Source of the DNA: an uncultured Christensenella sp.
GTDB taxonomy: Bacteria > Bacillota > Clostridia > Christensenellales > Borkfalkiaceae
Assembly (NCBI GenBank): GCA_910578145.1
Contig: CAJTPJ010000025.1
Location: 1 to 8,830, forward strand
Direction of reading: 5' to 3'
Length of the DNA: 8,830 nucleotides
A program made the position numbers and the translations under genes. Shown piece by piece: positions 1 to 5,688 of the stretch (its first letter is position 1; each line of letters opens with the position of its first letter). The notes under the pieces were generated by a model. That model made no database searches. It worked only from the letters and a program-made list of their open reading frames with translations, and had not been told where the DNA came from.

Positions 1-92
1 ATTTTTTAGTCGCACAATACATTCAGTGCTTGAATAACAAATTATCATAGTAACGATAAATTTCAATTTATCTTTATATTCTTTTATAAAGT

Positions 93-137
93 ATAGCGCA
101 CTATACTTCGCAAGCGAAGATAGTGCGCTATTTCTTT
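93..137 (+). terminator. Long hairpin with T-rich tail, probable terminator of a plus-strand gene lying left of the window
   Basis: The arms at 93-111 and 114-131 pair over about 18 bases (ATAGCGCACTAT with ATAGTGCGCTAT, then CTTCG with CGAAG) with one bulged A and a small CAAG apex. The plus-strand side is followed by TTTCTTT, so plus-strand termination fits best. On the minus strand the hairpin is followed by ACTTTATAAAAG, a poor U-tract, although it could still act as a two-way barrier below the minus-strand membrane gene ending at 169. No gene is confidently visible in bases 1-92; short open frames end with stops at 35-37 and 48-50, and either could be the tail of a plus-strand gene. Confidence 0.6.
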
Positions 138-168
138 GACCACAAGGAAATTTCTATAACAGATAGCC

Positions 169-984
169 TTAAGACGGCTTTTTTCGTGACCTTTGCACTA
201 ATTTGTGCCCGCCGTGCGCTATAAGCAGAACCAGCGTTGCGGCAAGCGTAAACAGTGAAATATACAGTAAAAGATAAACGGGATAGGGCAGGTGCGCGTA
301 GGCAAACTGTATCAGCGGAATGTCAAACGCTTCGTACGGGCTGATATAAAACAGGTTAAAGCCTTTTATGCCCATATGCCCGCCTATTAATACGTTTAGC
401 AAAAGCGCAATAAAAACAAGGTTTATAAACACCACGAGCCCGTCTAAAAGGCTTCTCCACGACGGCGTTACGGTTCGCGTTGCAAGCAATAAAAAACAAA
501 CGCAAACCATACTTGAATGCCACACCATAGTGTGCACGTTTAAAAATACCGAGTTGGAAAACATATTGGCGGGTACTAACATTGCAAAACCGCCGCCGAT
601 AATCGCAAACGCGCCTATAAACGAAATTAGCAGGCGTTTTATTTTGCCTTTTTTTAAGATTCCCGCCGGTAGGGCTACGAAAAGCGGGCACGAACAGAAC
701 TGAAAGGGGAAGGAAGCCCAATTATAGCTCCATATTACGGTTTCGCCGTCGTAGTGGAAACTGACTACAATCTGTTTGCATATTTCTAAAAATATCAGTA
801 CTGAAGCCCAAGCTATAAGCGTTACGTTTACCGCGCGTTCGGTTATTTGTTTTCTTAAATTGAAAATGAGAATACAGGCGGCTATGGTCACGCTAATCCA
901 AAACGTATGGTACCAGCCGTAAAAGGGCGGTTTAGCCATAGTTAGCCCTGCAACCGCGTTTACTATTTTTTCAAATGGGTTCAT
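169..984 (-). CDS. YwaF/TIGR02206-like (TMEM164-related) integral membrane protein
   Basis: This is a 271-residue polytopic membrane protein with about seven hydrophobic segments (roughly residues 24-42, 54-75, 90-109, 117-138, 150-168, 180-200 and 233-256). Features I associate with the YwaF/TIGR02206 family are FYGWYHTFWI near residues 21-30, the loop SFPFQFCSCP at 91-100, HTMVWH at 151-156, FNLFYISPY at 209-217 and PYPVYLLLY near 233-241. The related eukaryotic TMEM164 proteins are reported acyltransferases, but no activity can be assigned here; C97 or C99 with nearby histidines would be the residues to examine. The start gives an N-terminus of the usual length but has no clear Shine-Dalgarno. 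A start at 939 (MAKPPF) with AGGG upstream is the alternative. The C-terminus is strongly basic (KLVQRSRKKPS). No promoter was found between this gene and pgm, so it is probably read through from pgm. Confidence 0.72.
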   Translation of the reverse strand: MNPFEKIVNAVAGLTMAKPPFYGWYHTFWISVTIAACILIFNLRKQITERAVNVTLIAWASVLIFLEICKQIVVSFHYDGETVIWSYNWASFPFQFCSCPLFVALPAGILKKGKIKRLLISFIGAFAIIGGGFAMLVPANMFSNSVFLNVHTMVWHSSMVCVCFLLLATRTVTPSWRSLLDGLVVFINLVFIALLLNVLIGGHMGIKGFNLFYISPYEAFDIPLIQFAYAHLPYPVYLLLYISLFTLAATLVLLIAHGGHKLVQRSRKKPS

Positions 985-1005
985 AATTTACGTAAGTATG
1001 TGTAA

Positions 1006-1032
1006 CCCCGCCGGCACGTTATGCGGGCGGGG
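1006..1032 (-). other. GC-rich hairpin between pgm and the YwaF-like gene
   Basis: CCCCGCC (1006-1012) pairs with GGCGGGG (1026-1032), and an inner GCA/TGC pair leaves a 5-base loop. On the minus strand, the direction of both flanking genes, the stem is followed by TTACACATAC, which lacks a U-tract. The T-rich stretch CGAATTTTT lies on the plus-strand 3' side, where no gene needs it. It may be a 3' stabiliser, an attenuating hairpin about 22 bases upstream of the next start codon, or an imperfect terminator. Confidence 0.5.
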
Positions 1033-1050
1033 CGAATTTTTATATTTAAT

Positions 1051-2772
1051 TTAAACTTTTAGCAGTTTTTTAACGGCGCTTTGCATTTTTTCAAGCGCTT
1101 CTTCCGCTTCCGCCTTGTTTCTGGATTTAACCGAGAAATAAATTTTAAGTTTGGGTTCGGTACCCGAGGGGCGCACGCAAATAAAACTGCCGTTTTCCAG
1201 CTCGTAATATACGCAGTTGGTTAAAGGCGAACCTATTTCCGACGTCGCGCCCGTGGCTATATCCGTTTTTACGTTAGCCGAGTAGTCGCGCATAACCGAA
1301 ACTTTGTAAATGTCAAATTCCTTTGCGGGCGAAGTTTTAAGCCCGTTTACAACCGCGTTCATATCTTTCATAGCGTTAAGCCCCTTGAAAGGTATGGAAA
1401 CGTTGCAGTCTAAAACGTAGCCGTACTCGCTGTAAATTTCCTGCAAGCGCTGGTAAACGGTTTTGCCCACCGAGGTGTAGTAGCACACCATTTCCGCGCA
1501 CAGCATCGAAGCTACAACGGCGTCCTTGTCGCGCGCGTGCGTGCCGCGCAGGTAGCCGCAACTCTCTTCAAAACCGAACACGTAAGTGTAAGATTTGTCC
1601 TTTTCCCACAGCTTTATTTTTTCGCCTATAAATTTAAAGCCGACGGGCGTTTCAAAAAGCGTAACGCCGAATTTCTGGCAAATGGATTTAGCCATACCCG
1701 TAGAAACGAACGATTTAACCACCGCCGCGTTTTTGGGAAGGGAGTTGCTTTCTTTAAGCCTAGTAAGTATGTAGTCCAAAAGCAAAATGCCAACCTGGTT
1801 GCCGGAAAGCGCTTCAAATTCGCCTTCTTTGTTTTTTACTGCAACGCCCAGCCTGTCGCTGTCGGGGTCGGTGCCGAAAACTACGGTCGCGCCAATTTTG
1901 TCGGCAAGTTTAATGCCCATTTCAAGCGTTTCCTTAAATTCGGGGTTGGGCACTTCCACGGTGGAAAACGCGGGGTCTTTTTTGGTTTGCTCTTCAACTA
2001 CGGTTGCGTTAACGCCTATTTTTTTAAGTATAGTCGTAACGGGTATATAGCCTGAGCCGTGAACGGGAGTGTAAACTAATTTCAGCTCCTTTCCGCACGA
2101 CTTTACGGCTTTTTTGGATAGGGTAAGTTTTTTAAGTTCCTTGTAATACTTTTTATCAACTTTCGCGGGTACGGGCTTTACGAGTTTTTTCATCTGCTCG
2201 ATAGTGGCGGAAGGGGTGCCTGCGTAGTCGGTAATCTTACCGATATAGTCAACTACTTTCGCGGTGTCTTCGGGCGACATCTGCGCGCCGTCCTCGCCGT
2301 AAACCTTGTAGCCGTTGTACTGTTTGGGGTTGTGCGACGCGGTAATCATAATGCCGGCAACCGTTTTAAGTTCGCGTACCGCAAACGACAGCATAGGCAC
2401 GGGGTGCACGTCTGAAAATTTGTACGCGGTAATGCCGTTTGCCGCAAGTGTTTCCGCGGCGGCAGAAGCAAATTCATCGCTTTTAAGGCGGGTGTCGTAA
2501 GAAATTACAACGCCCCTTTCCATAGCGCGCGCGCCCAGCGATTTAATAAATTCGGCAAGCCCCTGCGTGGCTCGCTTAACCGTGTACACGTTCATCATAT
2601 TGGTGCCGTAACCTATAAGCCCGCGCATACCCGCCGTGCCGAATTCCAGCTCCGCGCCGAAACGGTATTCAATTTCTTCTTTATTATCTTTAACGCTTTC
2701 AAGCTCTTTTTTCGCTTCGGAATTAAGGCGTTTGTCTGAAAGCCAATTTTTATAAATTTGCAAATAACCCAT
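1051..2772 (-). CDS. Phosphoglucomutase/phosphomannomutase (alpha-D-phosphohexomutase family)
   Basis: This cytosolic enzyme interconverts hexose 1- and 6-phosphates through a phosphoserine intermediate, feeding glycogen, exopolysaccharide and cell-wall sugar-nucleotide synthesis. At 573 residues it has the length of the PgcA/ManB-like bacterial PGM branch and is complete. All four family motifs are present in order: the catalytic TASHNP loop (Ser146) at 144-149, the Mg-binding DPDSDR loop at 302-307 (D302, D304, D306), the sugar-specificity loop FEES at 401-404, and the phosphate-binding RPSGTEPK at 534-541. The N-terminal ELEFGTAGMRG (41-51) is also typical. The ATG at 2772 is chosen because AAGGAGG sits 5 bases upstream; an in-frame TTG further out at 2790 would place that site inside the gene. 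Glucose versus mannose preference cannot be read from the sequence. It has its own promoter at 2863-2891. Confidence 0.95.
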   Translation of the reverse strand: MGYLQIYKNWLSDKRLNSEAKKELESVKDNKEEIEYRFGAELEFGTAGMRGLIGYGTNMMNVYTVKRATQGLAEFIKSLGARAMERGVVISYDTRLKSDEFASAAAETLAANGITAYKFSDVHPVPMLSFAVRELKTVAGIMITASHNPKQYNGYKVYGEDGAQMSPEDTAKVVDYIGKITDYAGTPSATIEQMKKLVKPVPAKVDKKYYKELKKLTLSKKAVKSCGKELKLVYTPVHGSGYIPVTTILKKIGVNATVVEEQTKKDPAFSTVEVPNPEFKETLEMGIKLADKIGATVVFGTDPDSDRLGVAVKNKEGEFEALSGNQVGILLLDYILTRLKESNSLPKNAAVVKSFVSTGMAKSICQKFGVTLFETPVGFKFIGEKIKLWEKDKSYTYVFGFEESCGYLRGTHARDKDAVVASMLCAEMVCYYTSVGKTVYQRLQEIYSEYGYVLDCNVSIPFKGLNAMKDMNAVVNGLKTSPAKEFDIYKVSVMRDYSANVKTDIATGATSEIGSPLTNCVYYELENGSFICVRPSGTEPKLKIYFSVKSRNKAEAEEALEKMQSAVKKLLKV

Positions 2773-2776
2773 TATA

Positions 2777-2784
2777 TCCTCCTT
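2777..2784 (-). promoter_or_regulatory. Ribosome binding site fixing the pgm start
   Basis: The minus strand reads AAGGAGGA, with 5 bases between the AAGGAGG core and the ATG at 2772. This near-perfect Shine-Dalgarno decides the start of the phosphohexomutase and rules out the upstream TTG at 2790. Confidence 0.93.
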
Positions 2785-2862
2785 AAACAATTTACCAACA
2801 AATCCAAAGCAGTTTTTCGGAAATATTTGGTTACATACTCTATAATATTATATCTCTTAACA

Positions 2863-2891
2863 ATTATACAAAATAATATTACTTTTGTAAA
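2863..2891 (-). promoter_or_regulatory. Sigma-A type promoter of the phosphohexomutase gene
   Basis: The -35 box TTTACA (2886-2891) and a perfect -10 box TATAAT (2863-2868) are separated by 17 bases. Transcription should start near 2856, giving a leader of about 84 bases. The promoter lies just below the terminator at 2903-2938, so pgm is transcriptionally separate from the genes to its right. The leader is AT-rich and I see no riboswitch fold in it. Confidence 0.85.
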
Positions 2892-2902
2892 GGGGCGGGC
2901 GC

Positions 2903-2938
2903 AAAAAAAATCGCAAAAAATAAATCTTTTTTGCGATT
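2903..2938 (-). terminator. Rho-independent terminator of the trmL-rdgB-yfcE-membrane protein run
   Basis: On the minus strand AATCGCAAAAAA (2927-2938) pairs with TTTTTTGCGATT (2909-2920) around a 6-base loop. It continues into a run of T, giving eight T in a row from within the stem to 2903. It sits 30 bases past the stop of the membrane protein gene and directly upstream of the pgm promoter. Confidence 0.93.
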
Positions 2939-2967
2939 AGTCCGTTTATATGTTTTATTTTCGCGTT

Positions 2968-3930
2968 TTATTCGCCCCGGAAAAACTCTTCACGCGTTAC
3001 CACGTGTTCTTTTGAAGTGTTTACTATGGTGTTTTTGTCAAGGAAATATTTCAGCTCCTCGCGGTCGTAATAGTTTACCATCTCGAAACAGATAATTATA
3101 ACGTAGCTTGACGGTATGGTTATAAGCAACCCTACGCCGAAAGTAAGCAGTAACGCCGCCGCGTTTACCGCAAATACGCCTATGGTTATTACGGTGAAGT
3201 TTGACATAACGCCCAGCGGCTTTTTACCCTTTTGCACGAACGAGTATTTAAGCGCGCCCAACTGCCCTTTCTTGCCGCGTATAAGCGCGGGAAGCCAATC
3301 GCAGGTGAAAGTCATTTTAATCATAATAGCAAGCACAATCGCGAGCACGAAAAGGAAAATTGAAATTAAAAAGTAGAGTACGTTGTTTAAAAGGAAAAAC
3401 AGTAAAAAGAACATTGCAACGCCCACAATCAAATCGTAAGCGATTGAAAGGGGGATATATATCGAGTTGTAAATTACGGCTTCTTTAAGGTTGCGTATAA
3501 GCGTTCCTAAAAACGGCTGCTCGGCGCGCAGCGCCATTCTGTCGTTTATAACGGCGGCGGTGGCGTAGTTGCAAAGCCCTTCAAACCACTTAGCCACGAG
3601 ATATATCAAAAGCACTATAAACCCGCTTAAAATAAAGCTGGCGGTTTTTGCCTGCAACAGTATCATAACGTCGGCGTACGCGTCTTTTACCCTTTGGGAA
3701 AAAGTGCTAAGCTCTTCTATCTCTCCGTTTAAAAGATTAGAGACAAATCCGCCTACGCCTTCCAAAAGCCTGTTAAACTGTTCGGACTTAATCAAGTCCC
3801 TTAATAGCGGGGAAATGCAAAGCCCGCATATTATGCCGGAAATAACGGTTATTATCAGCCTGAACAAAAGCTGTTTGTATATTACCGAAAAGTTGTCCAC
3901 AAAAACGTGGAAAGTATGTTTAAACCTCAT
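2968..3930 (-). CDS. Uncharacterised multi-pass membrane protein
   Basis: I do not recognise this 320-residue protein. Hydrophobic segments are seen at about 21-41, 98-115, 154-180 running into 183-206, and 243-283, suggesting five or six membrane passes. A soluble stretch follows the first segment (42-95, mixed charge) and a basic loop lies at 218-237 (RGKKGQLGALKYSFVQKGKK). The C-terminal tail (284-320) is charged and probably cytosolic, with YYDREELKYFLDKN and EEFFRGE. The N-terminus, FKHTFHVFVDNFSVIYKQLLFR, looks like an amphipathic lead-in with no cleavable signal peptide. GAGG lies 7 bases upstream of the ATG, supporting the start. It is the last gene before the terminator at 2903-2938 and starts 54 bases after the yfcE-type gene, so co-transcription is likely. 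No catalytic motif was seen. Confidence 0.8.
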   Translation of the reverse strand: MRFKHTFHVFVDNFSVIYKQLLFRLIITVISGIICGLCISPLLRDLIKSEQFNRLLEGVGGFVSNLLNGEIEELSTFSQRVKDAYADVMILLQAKTASFILSGFIVLLIYLVAKWFEGLCNYATAAVINDRMALRAEQPFLGTLIRNLKEAVIYNSIYIPLSIAYDLIVGVAMFFLLFFLLNNVLYFLISIFLFVLAIVLAIMIKMTFTCDWLPALIRGKKGQLGALKYSFVQKGKKPLGVMSNFTVITIGVFAVNAAALLLTFGVGLLITIPSSYVIIICFEMVNYYDREELKYFLDKNTIVNTSKEHVVTREEFFRGE

Positions 3931-3984
3931 ATTTTAACCTCGTTATTAGCCCGTTTGCGAAATTGCCCCGCATATATGCCTTAA

Positions 3985-4458
3985 TTAACGCGGAAGCGGT
4001 ACGATTTTTGCCGTAAAATTGCCGCCGTTTACTACCAAATAGCAGTAGCTGTTTTCGGAATACCTGCGCAAGTTGCCGGGGTTTATAAGCGTTATTCCGC
4101 AAACCTCGTCCTCGCGCGCGGCGTGGGTGTGCCCGTAAAGCGCAACGCTGCAACCAAGCTCGGCGGCGCGCCCGACAAGCCTTGTTAAAGTGGTTTTTGC
4201 CGAGTATAGGTGCCCGTGCGTGGCGAAAATTTTAAGGTTTTCAATTTCTATAACCCTTTCGTCGTCGCCTAACTTGGGTACGTCGCAGTTGCCGTTGATA
4301 ACTATAGTTTTCTCGGGATAGCGCGCTCTTATGCGCGACGCGTCGGCGGAAACGTCGCCCAAATGGATTATATAATCGCTTTCAGCAAAAATCTCGTCCA
4401 AAGCCGTTAAAGCGGACATATTCCCGTGCGAATCGGAAATAATCACCGCCGTTTTCAT
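3985..4458 (-). CDS. YfcE/MJ0936-type metallophosphoesterase
   Basis: This is a 157-residue calcineurin-like phosphodiesterase of the small YfcE (B. subtilis YsnB) class, complete at normal length. The binuclear metal site is intact: SDSHGN (D9, H11), HLGD (D35), NGNCD (N57 within 55-59), THGH (H81, H83) and GHTH (H110, H112). Family members hydrolyse phosphodiesters in vitro; the natural substrate is generally not known. Its ATG overlaps the rdgB stop (ATGA), and AAGGA lies 7 bases upstream within rdgB, so translation is probably coupled. The rdgB-yfcE pairing also occurs as ysnA-ysnB in Bacillus, usually after rph, which is absent here. Confidence 0.93.
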   Translation of the reverse strand: MKTAVIISDSHGNMSALTALDEIFAESDYIIHLGDVSADASRIRARYPEKTIVINGNCDVPKLGDDERVIEIENLKIFATHGHLYSAKTTLTRLVGRAAELGCSVALYGHTHAAREDEVCGITLINPGNLRRYSENSYCYLVVNGGNFTAKIVPLPR

Positions 4459-5024
4459 AACTTTTTCCTTAAATCGTCAAGCGCGCGGAAGCGGTGCGAA
4501 ACCGAGTTTTTTTCCTCGTCGCTTGCAAGCCCGAACGACTTTTTCAAATCGGACGAATAAAACAGGCTGTCGTAGCCGAACCCGTTGTCGCCTATTTCTT
4601 CCTGCAAAATTCTGCCGTACGTCCTGCCCTCGCCAAAGTAGGTTTTTCCGTTGGGGAAGCACAGGCAAACCGCGCTTTCAAAGTATGCGCGCCTATCGGT
4701 GACGTGTTCCATACGCTTTAAAAGCAGTTTTCTGTTTTCCTTGTCGCCCTCGCCCGAAAACCTTGCCGAGTATATGCCGGGCGCGCCGTCAAGGCTTTCC
4801 ACGCACAGCCCCGAGTCGTCCGACAACGCGGGTATATTAAAGGTTTTGGCAATGGTTTCGGCTTTAATTTTGGCGTTTTCTTTAAACGAATTGCCCGTTT
4901 CTTCAATGTCGCCCGTAAAGCCGAGTTCCTGCATAGTTACGATTTCCACGCCCGTGAAAATAGACTTTATTTCCGCAATTTTTCCTTTGTTGCCGCTGGC
5001 TACGGCAATTTTTTCAAGTTTCAT
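4455..5024 (-). CDS. rdgB: Non-canonical purine NTP pyrophosphatase, RdgB/HAM1 family
   Basis: It hydrolyses dITP, ITP and XTP to the monophosphate and pyrophosphate, keeping deaminated purines out of DNA and RNA. The 189-residue length is typical, and the family motifs are present in order: SGNKGK (10-15, substrate binding), ETGNSFKENA (42-51), SDDSGL (68-73, acidic active-site residues D69/D70), GAPGIYSAR (80-88), GFGYDSLF (148-155) and SHRFRAL at 176-182. The start is fixed by the family N-terminus, since the beta strand IAVASGNKGK begins five residues in. Unusually there is no Shine-Dalgarno. Instead a promoter -10 box lies 6 bases upstream of the ATG, predicting a leaderless mRNA, although read-through from trmL is also possible because no terminator separates them. 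Confidence 0.96.
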   Translation of the reverse strand: MKLEKIAVASGNKGKIAEIKSIFTGVEIVTMQELGFTGDIEETGNSFKENAKIKAETIAKTFNIPALSDDSGLCVESLDGAPGIYSARFSGEGDKENRKLLLKRMEHVTDRRAYFESAVCLCFPNGKTYFGEGRTYGRILQEEIGDNGFGYDSLFYSSDLKKSFGLASDEEKNSVSHRFRALDDLRKKL

Positions 5025-5030
5025 AATTCT

Positions 5031-5059
5031 ATTATAATATATAAACCGTGAAATGTAAA
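5031..5059 (-). promoter_or_regulatory. Promoter for rdgB in leaderless arrangement
   Basis: TTTACA (5054-5059) and a perfect TATAAT (5031-5036) are spaced by 17 bases. Six bases (AGAATT) separate the -10 from the ATG at 5024, so the canonical start point coincides with the A of the ATG. The -35 box starts 5 bases past the trmL stop codon. Confidence 0.8.
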
Positions 5060-5063
5060 TAAT

Positions 5064-5558
5064 TTAATCCCACTTTAAACGGTGAAGATTGCCCGCGGTA
5101 TTAAAACCTTTATATCCGTTTTGCCTCAGCCCTTCGTAAATTGCTATCGCAACCGAATTGGACAGATTAAGGCTGCGCGTTTCCGCAATCATAGGTATTC
5201 GCGCGCAGTTTTCCTTGTGCGCTACCAAAAGCTCTTCCGGCAGCCCGCGCGATTCTTTGCCGAACACCAAAAAATCCCCTTCGTTAAAGCATATATCCGA
5301 GTGAATTTTTTGCGACTTTGTGGTAAAAAAATAAAAATTAGCGTTAGGGTTAGCGTTTAAAACCTGCGAAAAACAGTCGTAATAAAAGATTTCGGCGTCT
5401 TTCCAATAGTCCAGCCCCGCGCGCTTTAAGTATTTATCCGTAACCTCAAACCCCAAAGGGCGCACTAAGTGCAACCTGCAACCCGTGGCGGCGCAGGTTC
5501 TTACAATATTGCCGGTATTTTGCGGTATTTCCGGTTCAACCAAAACTACGTTAAACAT
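5064..5558 (-). CDS. trmL: tRNA (cytidine(34)-2'-O)-methyltransferase, SPOUT class
   Basis: It is predicted to methylate the 2'-hydroxyl of the wobble base (C34 or cmnm5U34) of tRNA-Leu species using S-adenosylmethionine. The 164-residue protein is the minimal SpoU/TrmH-like knot domain, without an RNA-binding extension, as expected for TrmL (YibK). Visible motifs are EPEIPQNTGNIVRTCAATG (8-26, motif 1), FLVFGKESRGLPEELL (97-112, motif 2) and IPM followed by SLNLSNSVAIAIYEGLRQ (motif 3, cofactor knot). The start is set by the family N-terminus MFNVVLVEPEIPQNTGN. There is no Shine-Dalgarno, and a promoter -10 box ends 6 bases before the ATG. It diverges from the phosphate transporter gene and leads into rdgB 39 bases downstream. 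Confidence 0.95.
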   Translation of the reverse strand: MFNVVLVEPEIPQNTGNIVRTCAATGCRLHLVRPLGFEVTDKYLKRAGLDYWKDAEIFYYDCFSQVLNANPNANFYFFTTKSQKIHSDICFNEGDFLVFGKESRGLPEELLVAHKENCARIPMIAETRSLNLSNSVAIAIYEGLRQNGYKGFNTAGNLHRLKWD

Positions 5559-5564
5559 ATAAAC

Positions 5565-5593
5565 ATTTTAACGCATAGGCGCGGAAAAATCAA
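5565..5593 (-). promoter_or_regulatory. Promoter for trmL in leaderless arrangement
   Basis: TTGATT (5588-5593, 4 of 6 consensus) and TAAAAT (5565-5570, 5 of 6) are spaced by 17 bases. Six bases (GTTTAT) separate the -10 from the ATG at 5558, putting the expected start point on the A of the ATG. It is back to back with the plus-strand promoter at 5617-5645. Confidence 0.68.
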
Positions 5594-5616
5594 TAAATAC
5601 CGTTTATAAAATTTCA

Positions 5617-5645
5617 TTGACACGGCGCAATAAATATTATACAAT
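5617..5645 (+). promoter_or_regulatory. Promoter of the phosphate transporter-DUF1858 operon
   Basis: A perfect -35 TTGACA (5617-5622) and TACAAT (5640-5645) are spaced by 17 bases. The start point should be near 5652, giving a leader of about 37 bases. The TTG of the -35 is in frame with the transporter but would be a false start codon. Confidence 0.85.
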
Positions 5646-5655
5646 TAATAGGGTA

Positions 5656-5677
5656 GTTTTTTACAAGTTTTTTACAA
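5656..5677 (+). repeat. Tandem 11-base direct repeat in the transporter leader, PhoP-box-like
   Basis: The unit GTTTTTTACAA occurs twice without a gap (5656-5666 and 5667-5677). Each copy contains TTTACA (5660-5665 and 5671-5676), leaving 5 bases between them. Bacillus PhoP binds TT(A/T/C)ACA direct repeats with about 5-base spacing, so this could be an operator. Lying just after the predicted start point, it would fit repression better than activation. A chance slippage duplication is the alternative. Confidence 0.5.
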
Positions 5678-5688
5678 GTGGGAAAAAT

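Noticed and set aside
1..92. Possible tail of a plus-strand gene at the left edge (stops at 35-37 or 48-50)
   Set aside because: Only 11-15 codons are visible in either frame with nothing to choose between them; the hairpin at 93-131 hints at such a gene but does not identify it.
165..184. Short AGCC/GGCT hairpin followed by six T on the plus strand
   Set aside because: The stem has only 4 base pairs, it overlaps the end of a minus-strand gene, and the T run is explained by lysine codons of its basic tail.
1537..2055. Plus-strand open frame of about 172 codons inside the phosphohexomutase gene
   Set aside because: It is a shadow of a gene with all catalytic motifs intact, with no ribosome site and a composition typical of a reverse frame.
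2773..2790. Extended start of the phosphohexomutase at a TTG at 2790
   Set aside because: The extra codons encode the Shine-Dalgarno itself; the ATG at 2772 is 5 bases past it and matches the family N-terminus.
3920..4153. Minus-strand 77-codon frame overlapping the end of the yfcE-type gene
   Set aside because: It overlaps the phosphoesterase in another frame, has an arginine-rich composition typical of frame shadows, and has no motif.
5617..5688. N-terminal extension of the phosphate transporter from a TTG at 5617
   Set aside because: That TTG is the first half of a perfect -35 box and the -10 and 11-base repeat would be coding; the ATG at 5689 has a ribosome site and fits the family.
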